A stretch of DNA of 64,000 nucleotides from Phlebotomus papatasi (GCF_024763615.1 NC_077222.1:56296001-56360000); one strand, 5' to 3'; shown: positions 34,314 to 46,161, counted from the first letter of the stretch. Notes: a model not told the origin generated them from the letters alone. A program made the numbers and translations.

Positions 34314-35603
34314 ATGCCAAAGGGAACAAAAGAAAAGACCTATAAGGACAAGCCCGACTCTAAGGAAGGTATTAGGAATGCCTTGCAGTGTGTACGAGAT
34401 GGTTCTACCATAGCATATGCATCCAAAACATTTAATGTCCCAAGAACAACACTGCACAACAAATTGACCGGCAAATACCCAGAGGAGTGCCCCAATGGCA
34501 GGCCAACAATTCTTTCAAAAGAACAGGAAAAAGAACTTGTCAAATGGATCCTGGGATGTGCGGATGGCTGGCATCCCATCGGGAAGGAACAAGTTTTGGA
34601 CAGCGTTAAACTCATCTGTGAGGTCTACAAAATTCCAAACCATTTTACAGCTGGAAGACCCGGAGACGTTTAGTTCAGGAATTTTCATAAGCGTCATCCA
34701 GAGCTCAGCATGCGCAAGCCAAAATCCTTCTCATTGGAAAGAGCTACTGTTACTGCTGAAGACCTCACGGAATGGTTTCAGAATTGTCTTAAATATTTCA
34801 CAGAACACAACCTTTTGAGCATTTCACCAGACCGTGTTTTTAATTGCGACGAAAGTGCCTTCTTTTTGACACCGGAAGATGGAAATGTCCTGTCCAGGAG
34901 AGGTTCACGTGTAGTTCCATCTCTTAAAAATTCAGGACCGAAGCAATGTATCACAGTACTCCTCAGGGTGTCAGCTACTGGCGAACTTGCTCCTCCAATG
35001 GCTGTTCATAAAACTGACATTACTCCAAAAATTGCCATTCACAACGCAGAAGGATGGAAAATGGGAACGTCACCACAGAGTGGCTGGATGGATGGGCCAC
35101 TTTTCTATGCTGGTCTTTATTTCCCGAAAATTGTTTTCCAACATTCAGAGGAGTCCATTATCAATAACCAGCACGATCAGGCCACCGACAATAATCCTTC
35201 AAATGATCCAGTCATCCCTGGAAACCAACTCTCTGTAACTTCTGAGACTCAACCGATCTTCGACACACTAAAACAATGCTATTTCTGGCCAGGAGAAATT
35301 CCAAAACGTCGTCAGAAGAAGAGGGTCAAAGCCAGCAATGTCAAACACCAGTATATTGTATCTTCCGAGGAAATTATCGCGGAACAGGAGGAAAAATTGA
35401 GGCAGGATTTACAAAAAAAGAAAGAAGTTGCTGAACGGAAGTTGACCAGAGAGAGGAACAAAAAAATAAGGGCAGAAGAAAAGGAGATAAAACTAAAGGA
35501 GAAACACATGGTAAAGGAAAAGGCTCAAATGCCAATTGAAGCTGAAAAGAAAAAACGTGGAAGGAAGTCAGCCAAGAAAACCGAGAAAAAATCAAAGAAT
35601 TGA
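34314..35603 (+). pseudogene. Pogo/Tigger-like transposase, inactivated
   Basis: The start is the ATG at 34314 just after a splice acceptor; the protein begins MPKGTKEKTYK. Residues ~15-60 form a pipsqueak-type helix-turn-helix (ALQCVRDGSTIAYASKTFNV, PRTTLHNKL). A CENP-B-type second DNA-binding region follows (KELVKWILGCADGWHPIGKE ... FHKRHPELS). A TAG stop at 34671-34673 sits where the family usually has tryptophan, before FRNFHKRH; the frame continues unchanged after it. The DDE domain starts well (VFNCDESAFF, first Asp codon at 34848-34850) and reaches WMDGPLFYAGLYFPK. It then jumps into a serine/asparagine-rich region and a long lysine- and glutamate-rich coiled tail ending KRGRKSAKKTEKKSKN. 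The part holding the second and third catalytic Asp is missing. AATAAA follows at 35617. It cannot be catalytic, though the DNA-binding half reads well. Confidence 0.85.
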
Positions 35604-35994
35604 GTGCAATCTTAAAATAAATAAAAATATATATAATTAAATAATAAATTAATGAAATGAATTGATGGAATAAAACTCTAAAAAATGTTTTTGAAATAAT
35701 ATCTTCTCATTTTTATGCATTAAACTTTTCCTTAAAATGAGCATCCGAGTTTCATCGAATTCAACGGAGTTACAAAAAAGCATCGCAGTAACATTCTTGC
35801 GCATATATTAATATTATCGTAATTTTATTAATTTTCATCAATATTATTGCTAAAATTCTATTTCTATTATGATTCTAAATTAAACAAAGAATAATTCTAT
35901 TGATTTGGAATGGCGAAAAAAATATTTCATCAGTCCAAAAACAAGCATTAAAGTCGCACTCAATGAAAAGTATCCGGATTACCTCTCTTTACTA

Positions 35995-36105
35995 TATCGG
36001 TGTTCAACCGATTTGAACCAATTCATCACTCGAAACATTGTCCAAAATATCTTAGGAATAATGTAATTAAATTTCTGATAAAAATTAGTTATCAAATTAG
36101 GAAGA
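35995..36105. repeat. SINE-like repeat, distal part, downstream of the pogo-like element
   Basis: GTTCAACCGATTTGAACCAA, TTCATCACTCGAAACATTGT and GATAAAAATTAGTTATC match 38813-38892 in order, continuing the repeat broken at 33804. Confidence 0.7.
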
Positions 36106-38364
36106 GGAAGAGTAGGTGGAAATGAGGTCATGTTAATGGTCCTACTAGTTGGTGACTCATTTTAGTTATGTAATTTTGTGTCACTGTTCCCAGTTTTGGA
36201 ATTGAGAGGAAGCACTTTGTGTAAATATGTGTATATATAATTCTACAGAATACAACAAGAGGCAAAAAATGCCCGGTAAAAGTTGTTTTAGAGTTTCTCT
36301 TTAGATTTCACCACTTTTTTCTAATTTATTTCTCTTCTTCAGTGCTCTTCCTTATGTATTGTTGCAATTTAAAAGTTTTCCAGGACACAAAGTAAGTCTA
36401 CGTCGGACCATTATCTTGGCACTCCAAATAAAAAATTGGAAATTCCGAAGGAAATTCTAACAAATGGTACAGTGATTGTAAATCTGTGTACACCTTCAGG
36501 ACACTAGAGGACATAAATACTTGAGAAACGCTTAATGTATTCAAACTTCAAAATAATTGAGAAGAGGAGAGTGACATGAAATACATTAAAACACATTGTT
36601 AGGAAAACTCAGGCTACAACACTCATACCTTCCATGCGCTTCCACACAACATCTCGTCTCGGTGAGCTTATTTGCAGAACAATTGGAAGTGTCCTCAGAG
36701 GAGACAGCAGAAACAGTTTCATGTCAACATGCAAAAATGATTTGCCTGTCTCACACAAAGGTTATTGTGTCATTTGGCCCCAAAATTGAGGTGCGCATCA
36801 AGAGTCTAAATACGCTAATGGCACTGACACATAAGCTTCCTACTATGGATCATTTTGAGCTGGAGGTCGTTGCGCAATATTAAAGACATCCTTCAGGACA
36901 AAATTGTGGGGATTCCCTCGTGCCATTTTCGTCACATTTACGACTTTTCATCTTCATGTATTGAGTGATGAAATCCATGTCACATGGCTTTGTGAGCCTC
37001 TCTGCTGTGCATTAAAGGGAAATGATGAAAAGCGAACAATTACACCAACCTTGGCAAATAGACAGGATTTTCTTTAGCCCTTTGTGTTCCACAAATAAAT
37101 GCTATATTTAGGGTAAATTTGACATTTGGAAGTCCACTAGAACCCAATTGTTGCCCATTAGATTTCACCCAGTGAGAAGGATAAATGATGCTCTCAGTTG
37201 AAACATTTATTCACTAAGGATTACTGTGATAACGGGAGAGAAAGTTTTATCTCAATTTAGCATTACTCATGATGAGTTGGGTTTTTCTTTTCCTTCCTGA
37301 TAGGGGAAACAAGAAGAATCCTATCATGTCCAACCGTTGGCTGTTTGAAAATTTTCAAGTTCAAGGACAGTAATCTTTCTGTGGATTCATTCGATGAAAG
37401 TAACATTGTAAATCTCTCAAAAGGAAGATTGATGATTCTCTGATTTCCGCTCCCATTGTTTGTGTAGATTTTGTTAAATCTCTAAGGATATTCTTTAATA
37501 TCATTTCGCACGATTACATTTTCAGCTGTTGATAAAAGATATACCATAGACGTTTAGTCAATAAAAATTCAATCAATAGCGAATTATAAAATGATACGGA
37601 TGAAGAACTTGACTTATGTGTTAGGTGAGAGATTTTTATATCTTATTCTTTGGTAAGAAAAATTAAAGTACAATTTAAGTTTTCTGAAAACTTTGCTACT
37701 GCTAAAAATGTGGGGGATATTGAGGCCAATTGTCCACCAATATGATGGTTTCTGGTAAGAGAACGGTACTCACAGATTTCTGGATTGTAATTTAGGTTAT
37801 ATATAATTACACGGAATGAGCTTTTTGTTATCCGACATTTCGGTATCTGGCTGATAGCTGCCAAACGCTGACGATTGTTGAATTCAAGATTTTTTTTTAG
37901 TATGAACCTGCAATTTCTCTAGTGTAAATTAAAGATTATTTTCATATAAATATGTTTTTGATTTGATACATAATTGTGATAAAAATGGAACGTAAACACA
38001 CCACGAAGAAAATTCTGTTGTACTTCGATAAAAACAAATTCACAGAGAGCAAAAAATTTAAAACCGTTACCCAAATTCAAAAAATCTTATGTCATTTTTT
38101 CCCACAATCTGCCGGATAATCCATTAAGGACGATTGACCCACCCATCACCCATAGAGAAAACAATTTTTCCTGACCACCTAAAGTTATTTCTTTCTAATG
38201 TTTGTACGTAATCCTGAAATAGAAGATTGTGGGAATCTAGAATATTTTTTGCACAAACGTGACGAATATTCAAACTACCACATTGTTGAATAATTTTTAT
38301 TATTTTTTTATGTTTTCAAATTTTTGAAGCAATACATAATATTTTTCATTAAAACGAAAATTAT
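36106..38364. other. Long stretch without a recognised gene
   Basis: A 95-codon frame at 36596-36883 starts with TTG and has no motif. A single TA-GGGGAAACAAG word at 37302 and a decayed TTAA-MITE end near 38121 are the only mobile traces. Parts from 36590 to 37480 have a balanced composition, typical of unique intergenic or intronic DNA. Confidence 0.4.
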
Positions 38365-38507
38365 GCTCAGCGCACAATAACTTTTATTTATAAACATGTT
38401 TTCAAAATCTCCTATAAGAGTGAGCGAGATGACTAGATATAGATCTCACTCACTCTCATTTAAATGCCCAAAATATGTTTACAAAACAAAAGTTATTGTG
38501 CGCCAGG
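38365..38507. mobile_element. Palindromic MITE with GCGCACAATAACTTTT ends
   Basis: GCGCACAATAACTTTTATTT at the left is matched by inverted GCGCACAATAACTTTTGTTT at the right. Inside, TAAACATGTTTTC and GTAAACATATTTTG pair, and GAGTGAGCGAGAT pairs with ATCTCACTCACTC. It is almost wholly a hairpin. Confidence 0.8.
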
Positions 38508-38693
38508 CAATATCATTCAGTGGTATTGTAAGAAAAATTATTCAAATTTTTTGGCTTTTCATTCATGGCCTTATCGTTCATAGAAGCAAAAAAAATACAC
38601 CTAATCAAACTCTATTGGATTTTTCAACGTTTAAGACGTCTCAAAAGTTATGTTTATCGGTCTAATTTTTATTGTTGACTTCCAGTCCATCAA

Positions 38694-39071
38694 AAGGGGT
38701 GGCAAAGCGTCCCAGGCTTTGTGAAATGCTCGAACTCGTGACTTAGATGCTATACCTCAAAAGTACTTTCGCATCATTTATCATTCACCGGTTGTCAACT
38801 GATTTGAACCGATTCATAAATCATTCAAAAGGTCCTCCAAAATTGTTTTAAAAGTGAATAGAATTTAATTTCGGTTAAAAATTAGTTATCGACTATGAAC
38901 CGGTTTATTACTGATTCAGAACCGATTGGAACCGATTCAGTTTTATAGAAAATTCCAAGACCTTTTCAACGACCCCAAACATGACCCAATTCGCTCGATA
39001 AATGCGTTCTCTAGTGCCTTTTCAACCTTTGACCTTGAAAAACCGTTATTATGAATGATTTCAACGGTGTT
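38694..39071. repeat. SINE-like repeat, longest copy, cut by an assembly gap
   Basis: It begins GGGGTGGCAAAGCGTCCCAG and runs through GATTTGAACCGATTCATAAA, GAACCGATTGGAACCGATTC and CAACCTTTGACCTTGAAAAA up to the Ns. Parts occur at 24165-24350, 33711-33804 and 35995-36105. On the minus strand GGTATAGCATC and CACGAGTTCGAGCA resemble A and B boxes, which suggests a tRNA-derived SINE read on that strand. The sequence may continue into the gap. Confidence 0.65.
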
Positions 39072-39571
39072 NNNNNNNNNNNNNNNNNNNNNNNNNNNNN
39101 NNNNNNNNNNNNNNNNNNNNNNNNNNNNNNNNNNNNNNNNNNNNNNNNNNNNNNNNNNNNNNNNNNNNNNNNNNNNNNNNNNNNNNNNNNNNNNNNNNNN
39201 NNNNNNNNNNNNNNNNNNNNNNNNNNNNNNNNNNNNNNNNNNNNNNNNNNNNNNNNNNNNNNNNNNNNNNNNNNNNNNNNNNNNNNNNNNNNNNNNNNNN
39301 NNNNNNNNNNNNNNNNNNNNNNNNNNNNNNNNNNNNNNNNNNNNNNNNNNNNNNNNNNNNNNNNNNNNNNNNNNNNNNNNNNNNNNNNNNNNNNNNNNNN
39401 NNNNNNNNNNNNNNNNNNNNNNNNNNNNNNNNNNNNNNNNNNNNNNNNNNNNNNNNNNNNNNNNNNNNNNNNNNNNNNNNNNNNNNNNNNNNNNNNNNNN
39501 NNNNNNNNNNNNNNNNNNNNNNNNNNNNNNNNNNNNNNNNNNNNNNNNNNNNNNNNNNNNNNNNNNNNNNN
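39072..39571. other. Assembly gap, 500 N
   Basis: A run of exactly 500 N. The round number suggests a placeholder, so true size and content are unknown. All open frames crossing it are artefacts. Confidence 1.
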
Positions 39572-40439
39572 GAGAGGAGTGCATAAACATGTCTGAGTGA
39601 AAGTGCTCTGTTGTGAATTAGCATACAAATTGGAATTAACCTCTTGCCCTTCGAACAATATCCATTATTCACACTGTGGTTGCAAAGAATATATTGTTTT
39701 CCTTTTTACCATCATTTACCATCCTTACTAAAATATTTGCAGAGGAAATAGCATTTTCTCTATTACTCCACCATCCGCAATATTCCTCAGTCACGGATGA
39801 TATTTTCATCAGAAAATTATATTTGTTCAAAAATGGTGAGATTTCAGTGTATTTCACCTTTTCACAGCTTAAATTAAATTTAACAAGGTGGGGCGCGAGA
39901 AAGAAGAGCTTCTGTGTTGTAAAAACTTCCAATTTTCCTGCCTCGAGTATTTCTGTGTGAAAAAGTGTGGAAAATGTAATTTCATGGTGGTGAATGTAAA
40001 TACTGTAACTAACCTCACGCTTGTAGGCTTAGCTTTTTTTATTTGGCAATTCTATACACAGTAGTCGCAGTATTAATTGAGATTTTCTCCTAGTATAATT
40101 TCCACTTCATTGCAAATTTCCTATAAGCTGGACACGTGCTCAGTGGCCAAGAATGAAACTCATAAATTGAACTTGTTTTTTTCAACATCTACCTAATGGC
40201 TATTAATCACAACGATGGTACGCGTTGAAAGTGCCACACTCATCGCCACAATTATTCCAATAAATTAACGTGATTAATGGGTGGATTTCCACTAGTGACT
40301 GACCCAAGAGAAAAGTCCTTTTGACTTCCACGAAACCTCTTCATAGATCAACTAGGGCTTTCATATTTCGTCTTCAGTCACATAACTCTCAAAAAGCTGT
40401 AAAAAATGTATACGCGCCAAATGTAATGATTTTTTTCTA
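39572..40439. other. No gene recognised
   Basis: Overlapping opposed open frames at 39669-39960 (about 87 and 94 codons) lack motifs, and being open on both strands argues for chance. The rest is unique-looking, moderately AT-rich DNA. Confidence 0.4.
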
Positions 40440-40624
40440 GGAAAGATGGGGCAATTGTGTACATATATGCGTTGAAAAATTATCCTTTATAGTCATATTG
40501 TTGATGTACAAGTATAACAATTTGCTATTATCAGATATATCGTACTCAGTACTCTAATGAACCAAACATATAGCAATTAGTCGCAAAAAAGTTTAGCTGG
40601 TATGAAGCTGATACCCTACTCTCC
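40440..40624. mobile_element. Probable degraded TA-GGGG MITE
   Basis: TA then GGAAAGATGGGGCAATTG at the left; ATACCCTACTCTCC then TA at the right. Ends and spacing (185 bp) fit the other TA-GGGG elements, but the inward inverted match is weak. Confidence 0.35.
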
Positions 40625-40626
40625 TA

Positions 40627-41128
40627 TATATTTGTGCGAAAAAATTCCGAGCCCTTCACACCAAGCTCATCATCGTCCTTTTTTCCATCTCAGACCGAAA
40701 TGTAATGTTGCAGGAAGTTAAATTTCGTGTAAAATGAATTTTTGAGCAGTAGTCAATATTTTAGGGGAAAAATGTTGATGAAAAGCATTAGTCAGGCACA
40801 CAGATGAGATGTACTTAATCAAAGAAGCTCTAATTCAACTTGAATGTTAAATGAAGTGCAATGCAAATCTTTTGGGAAAGTCAAACTTTCGCTATAATTC
40901 ATATAATATTATATGTGTGTAAATTGTTGGTATGATAAATTGTTGTTGTAAATATGAATATAAAGTTATAATCTCCAGTTTTTATAGCTCCTCTGGACAC
41001 AAAAGAAAGACATAAAAATTATCTCTAGTTTATTATCAGCCTTAAATGAAGCAATTGAGGATTAAAAATCTTCGATAAAGTATAATAAAGAACCACTAAA
41101 AACTGAGATACACAAAAAGCTTATTATA
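40627..41128. other. No feature recognised
   Basis: AT-rich sequence without supported features. Confidence 0.45.
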
Positions 41129-41130
41129 TA

Positions 41131-41342
41131 GGGGAAACTGGGGCACCACCAAACACGGGGTAGCACCAAACACTGCAATTTTTTAATCGGATATTCGACT
41201 TCAGAGGATAAGACCGATAGGAATTTATAGGCACTATAGGGATGCTTGTCCACTGAAGGAATGATCGAGATAGTCCAAGTAGTTTATAAATAAAAATTAG
41301 TATTTGGTGGTATCCCGTGTTTGGTGGTGCCCCAGTTTCCCC
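41131..41342. mobile_element. Palindromic TA-GGGG MITE, 212 bp
   Basis: TA then GGGGAAACTGGGGCACCACC; the right end is its inverted copy followed by TA. Inside the end CACCACCAAACACGGGG is followed by TAGCACCAAACA, a diverged repeat of the same word; the right arm mirrors this with TTTGGTGGTATCCCGTGTTT. A partial copy is at 8353-8497. Confidence 0.85.
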
Positions 41343-41344
41343 TA

Positions 41345-41701
41345 GTTAGATTTATGCTTATCTTTTGTTTTTCAATGACAAAAAAAACGTTATCTTTTTT
41401 TCAACATATAATTGGGTTTTTTTTTAGAAATTCTTATTAGTTTTTACTGTAAGAATTAAAAAAAGAGCAGTATGTAAGGCTTGATGGGGCTTGCCTAGAT
41501 AATATCATAAAAACTTATAGAGGGAAATTGGAGAATTGAGGCAGTCACTCATTTTTCACTTCATGGGGGAGTGAACCATCCACCACGACTGATGCTCACT
41601 CACTGAAGACAGAGGACAGTTACCTTATAATAAGAGCTCCCAAAGAACCTTTCAGCATCCATAAGGATGGTAGGGTTAAGCGTGCCAAAGGAATAAAGGA
41701 T
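41345..41701. other. No feature recognised
   Basis: AT-rich sequence between two MITEs. Confidence 0.5.
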
Positions 41702-41703
41702 TA

Positions 41704-41919
41704 GGGGAAATTGCCCATGCTTGATACCATTGAAAGCTTCGTAATGAGTAAATTTTTCCTATGTTTCTCAATAAATGTGACTCCGCAATATATTTTAAAA
41801 CTGGCCACTTTCCCATAGTTTTTAAAATATGGTTGCGATGAGTCACACATATATTGTGAAACATAGAAAATTTAGTCATTACGAAGCTTCCAATGGTATC
41901 AAGCATTGGCACTTTCCCC
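41704..41919. mobile_element. Palindromic TA-GGGG MITE, 216 bp
   Basis: TA then GGGGAAATTGCCCATGCTTG; the right end is the inverted GGGGAAAGTGCCAATGCTTG, then TA. The inverted match continues through ATACCATTGAAAGCTTCGTA and, further in, AATTTTTCCTATGTTTC, so nearly the whole element folds on itself. Confidence 0.85.
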
Positions 41920-42062
41920 TAGATTGGTGGCATACGGCCGTCGACTGAGTTGGCATGTGTCGAATAGGTCGTATGCTCTACAAGTATTATGTATTATCAT
42001 ATAACCTGTTAGCTGAAATTTTTTTTCAACTTGTAACTGGTTTAGAGGTGAAACAGTAATAC

Positions 42063-42260
42063 GAGCTTCAGACCTAAGGCTTAGCTATCTGGCTGAACTC
42101 CTCTAATTCATTATCAAGCATGAGTTTTTAGGAAATTGTTGTTTAGGATTGAATTTTAAGGGCAAATGATTCATCCGATTTTGAAAAATCAATAGAATTG
42201 CTCGTTATTAAGATTTTTGAGACCTTTGGGAACTGGGCTAAACCTCCAGTTTGAGGCCGG
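42063..42260. mobile_element. Second copy of the hAT-like MITE, opposite orientation
   Basis: GAGCTTCAGACC, AAGGCTTAGCTAT on the left equal the inverted right end of 22349-22547. TTTTTGAGACCTTTGGGAAC, TGGGCTAAACC on the right equal its inverted left end. I see no clear 8-bp duplication here. Confidence 0.7.
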
Positions 42261-44370
42261 CTTAAGAGTCTAATAAAAAAAAAACATTATCACTCAACGT
42301 TTTTTTTTGTTATTTCCACTTGTCCCTCTCCACTTTGAAAAGATTTTTTTCTTTGCATTTCAAAAACTTTGAATATGAGCTGAACATTTTGCCGATTTTG
42401 CCCATATGTATATATCTTCCATCTAAAAATCGCTATTTTGAATTTTTAAAGGTCATAGTTTAATTGCTCTGAATTTCTCATTTTTCAATCGATTAGGCCA
42501 AGTTTGTTTTTTTTGGAAAAACCTTGAAATTTCCAACCAGACTGCATTGGTTTAAATTGGTAAATAAAAAAAAGGATTTTTTGAATCTAATCTTAAACTT
42601 CTATCAGACTAGAGGTCAAACGGTAAGATGTATCTACTCTCAGTCTGCGATAACCTAAGTATAAGTAATATAGAGATGTTTTTCTTTCGTCTAACCCTAC
42701 TCATTTCCAGCCAAGGTTAAGGTTCAATCACTCTATGGAAGGCTTCATTTTCAATCCGTTATGGTAAATATCCTAATTCAAAACCATTTTCAGACGCTTT
42801 AACTTTGACAGGAAGATTCAACACATTAAATTCATATTTTTTCTGAAGAGAATTACATAAATTTGCTCCTTGACTCTTCTAGAATGTTACTGTTTAGTGA
42901 AAATTCTTTAGATATAATTTGAAAACTTTTTAAATACAAGAAAAATACGCGAGCGTAAAATGCTTCTATTGGAAATATATTAATCCAAATGGAGACAAGG
43001 GAAACTTTCTAATTGGAGACAAACAGTGTAACTGAAACCGAGACGAAAGGCGCCCAAAACCTTGTTGAGTTGCTCCTGAGTGCAGGATTTGTTCTTATTC
43101 CTGATATTGTCTCCTTTCCCATCTATAAAACAATAAGAAAATCTCACCAAAAAAAAAAATCATATTTCCGGGGTTTCCTATTGAAGCATTTGCAGATACT
43201 TCAGAAAAACCCTTTTTGTTCACGAAATAGGTAACAATTTCACGTACCGTTAACAATAAAGATTAGCACTTAATTTAACTAAAATTAACAGAAATATGAT
43301 ATAAATGTTCAACAAAGCGAATAAACAACAGTCACCTCATTGTGTTTTTCATTAGAAAACATGGTCGATCGATGAAGAATTCGATGGTGAAAAGGTACAC
43401 TTTTAATTTTTCTGAGATATTAATAAATTAAAATTTGTGAATATGAATGGATTTTCCCTATATTTGGAGCAAAATTTACTAAATAATGAAACTGTGGTAT
43501 AGAATAAATATAATAATTTAGTACTGTATATATCGTGAAAACAATGACGTTTCCATTTGGAGTAGCGAAAAATTTCCATTTGGAGCAGGTTTTGAATTAG
43601 CTTAATTTATTCTAGTTAAAATTTAGATTTTTGCGAAGGTTTTGAATTTTTCAACTTGGGTGCATTGGTCTCAGGTAATGAATTGGTTAACTTCCCGTAA
43701 TTGAATATTACTTTCAAATGTTTTTTTTCTTAACTTGCGAATAAATTTAATCTCAATAGTAAGCTAGTATGCACCCTAAAATTCAAAAAGAGCTCTATTC
43801 TATGAGCACGATGATTCTGAAAAACTGCCATTTCTTTTCTCGATTTTAGTAATGACCAAGTTAACCGTAGGTTAGATTAGAAGCTCAAGAGCTACTGCAC
43901 GACTAAAGTAGTTAGGACAATAACTCACGAATTCGTCGACTGAATGATGCTATCGCAGTAGAATGACTGAAATTTTACAAGTTTGGTATAACGGATGATT
44001 ATATTTTCAAAATTTAGTGTCGAAAGTGTCAGCATTAAACTTGAAAACTTCAATTGAAATACAATTTATACAAAAGTTTTTTTTTAAAATAATTACGTTT
44101 GTTGTGGAAAGCAAGGGATATTTTGATTCAAGAAAATGCAAATTGTTTGGTAAAAAGTTGAAGTTGTGTAAGATACAAAAAATAATTTTCATACAAAATT
44201 TTAAATGAGGAGTGATATATTTTTTTAATAGGCTTCTTCTGGACTTGACAAAAAATTTAATTAGTGATGGTGATTTGTTTAATATACTAATAACAATAAT
44301 GGTGGAACAATGTTCCATAGAGATCTTAGGCCTTCCTGCTCCCACAAGAGGAGTTCGGAACATCCATTAT
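42261..44370. other. Long stretch without a recognised gene
   Basis: Words CCAAATGGAGAC at 42986 and CATTTGGAG at 43555 and 43580 lie in opposite orientation and may mark another decayed MITE, which I cannot delimit. Opposed short frames at 44007-44442 are AT-rich without motifs. Confidence 0.4.
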
Positions 44371-44576
44371 TATTTTTTAAATTTTTTTCTTATACAAGGA
44401 TGGGGTTGTCCGTCCCATGCCCCATGGAATCAAGTGCAGTGAAGCTCACTGGATGCAATTTATATTGAACACCTTTAACGCCAGAAAAATTCCTGGTGAC
44501 CTAAAGGGGATTCGAATCCGGGACACTTGCATCATAGAGCGAGTGCTCTACCACTTAACCCATTTGGTGCCCTAGT
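44371..44576 (-). mobile_element. tRNA-derived SINE
   Basis: On the minus strand GGGCACCAAATGGGTTAAGT, GGTAGAGCACTCGC forms an A-box region and CGGATTCGAATCCC an almost perfect B box at the usual spacing. The presumed acceptor arms (GGGCACC and GGTCACC) do not pair, so it is not a working tRNA gene. A body of about 120 bases runs to an A-rich tail near 44371-44395. No target duplication is clear. Confidence 0.75.
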
Positions 44577-44684
44577 GGTTTGTTTGGATAATATAATACA
44601 ATCTATAAACTTTTTCATTTAATATCCAAAATTTAAAAAATCGGCTTCACTTAACAATAACTAATAAAAGCGATATAAAATAAT

Positions 44685-44713
44685 AGTAATAATAATAATG
44701 ATAATAATATTTA
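44685..44713. repeat. TAA microsatellite
   Basis: A short imperfect TAA/TGA trinucleotide run lies between the SINE head and the CAGTAGACTC MITE. Confidence 0.8.
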
Positions 44714-44816
44714 TTTTTCCAATCTTCAATTTGCGTCTGCCGCCGACTTCACGAATTATTTATATGATGGAGCCAACTTTGCAAATTTCTGCAAAATTTG
44801 GAAATAAAAAGATGTA

Positions 44817-45044
44817 CAGTAGACTCTCTCTCAATTGAGCATTTGGGGCAAAATGTCATTCGGTTTATCGATAGATTTGGGCGTCAAAGCCTTTGTAAAT
44901 TCCACAAAAAGTGCTCAATTATAAAGAATCACGATAAAATAGGAAGAACAACAGCGAATTTGAGCGAATTAGCTTCATAATTAAACGTGAAAATTGCCAA
45001 CAAAATGTGTCGCCCGATTGAAAAAGAGCCGATTGAGTCTACTG
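44817..45044. mobile_element. Pogo-type MITE with CAGTAGACTC ends
   Basis: TA then CAGTAGACTCTCTCTCAATT; the right end inverted reads CAGTAGACTCAATCGGC, then TA. The 10-base perfect ends and TA duplication fit the Tc1/mariner-pogo group. The interior has no reading frame. Confidence 0.8.
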
Positions 45045-45046
45045 TA

Positions 45047-46158
45047 AATTTTTGCCATATTTTTGGTGGCAAGAATAAGGATTGCATATGTATTTAGTTA
45101 ATATCTTTAACCCCTCCTGTATAAAGTATAATAATGAGTGAAAATATTAGTGTATCTGACCTTCAACAAATTAAGTTTGGATGATATCTTTTACTGAGTT
45201 CAGAGAATGTATCCTTCTATACCAAAGTCTTATGTGACTATCACTATAATTAGTACCTTCCTCGTCTCTAACATTAGTTTATAAAACTTTCTTCAACATG
45301 AATTGTAATATGCCATTACTTTAATTACAGACAAGTTCTAGGTTGTATTTAAAGGAAATTGCAGCAGCGTAGAGTTGCGGTTTTAACTTCAATTATTTAA
45401 TTCACTGAACCATCTAAATTATAATCATTCTGCAAATGATATAAGTTTTCGGAAATCTTTTGCTATATTACATCAATACTTCCATGATTACACGAGAGTC
45501 AATTTAAGACGCATTGAAAATGTATGTAGACGTAGATTATACATATATCTTGTGCTTTTGCTTCTAAGGAAAATGTACGTAGAACCTGATTTGAATTTCA
45601 TACTTTCAATGGTTTTCTGAATACATACAATATATGGCTCTCGATGGTAAGGGAGCACTCAAAGAGCTTGCAGTATGATCATTTTTATGTGTCTCGTGTG
45701 GAAATAATTGATAAAAATTGTGGAAGAATTTATAGTAGGATTGTGCTTTAAAGTAGATACACTTTATATCTTTATGCCAGGGACATATATCTTTATCCTC
45801 TCAAGATTTTCCATTACTTTGGTTCTCAATGGTATAAGAATTTGACTAATTGAAAATCCAGTCACGCACATTTCTCAGGAGCGATTTATTTTTGTCTTCT
45901 TGGAGCCCATTTCCATAGGATAAACACTAATGAAAATTGTCGCGAGGAATAATCTCGGAAAAACGTGATGTTTTCTGTCCAAATAATATTGAATATGTTG
46001 ACTAACAAATTATTTTACCATAAAAAAAGAGTACTTAATTATTTCCTTTGCCTGCGACAGTAAAAAATCACAAATGCCAATGATTTGGCGAGAAAATAAA
46101 TGAATGGCCCTTTGGAAAAAAAAATGAAGAAAAATAAATGAGACACCATTCAAACCCA
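45047..46158. other. No gene recognised
   Basis: AT-rich sequence with only short frames. Confidence 0.5.
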
Positions 46159-46161
46159 TAA

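Larger units (their letters stand above)
33805..35992 (+). mobile_element. Pogo/Tigger-like DNA transposon, 2.2 kb, defective
   Basis: The element is bordered by TA (33803-33804 and 35993-35994). The left end, GTAAGGCCATGTAACTCCG, partly matches the inverted right end, GTAAAGAGAGGTAATCCGG. A second, subterminal inverted pair is stronger: GTAACTCCG with AAACTCGGATGC at 33815-33843, inverted at 35740-35772. The boundaries are supported by the flanks: the repeat interrupted at 33804 continues at 35995 and is uninterrupted at 38694-39071. It carries one broken transposase gene. Confidence 0.8.

Noticed and set aside
34225..34818. Alternative plus-strand frames over the transposase start
   Set aside because: The frame from 34314 gives recognisable pipsqueak and DDE sequence; the others are shadows.
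35312..35595. Minus-strand proteins opposite the transposase tail
   Set aside because: They are antisense shadows of the lysine-rich tail, giving serine/phenylalanine-rich translations.
38943..39672. Long open frames of about 180-215 codons
   Set aside because: They consist almost entirely of Ns in the assembly gap.
39669..39960. Two opposed open frames of 87 and 94 codons
   Set aside because: Both strands are open over the same bases, neither has a motif; chance is more likely.
42968..43600. Another MITE, from opposed CCAAATGG words
   Set aside because: The interior shows no inverted match and no ends or target duplication could be defined.
44500..44576. Functional tRNA gene on the minus strand
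   Set aside because: The B box is near perfect, but the acceptor arms do not pair and the anticodon loop would be 8 bases; it reads as a SINE head.
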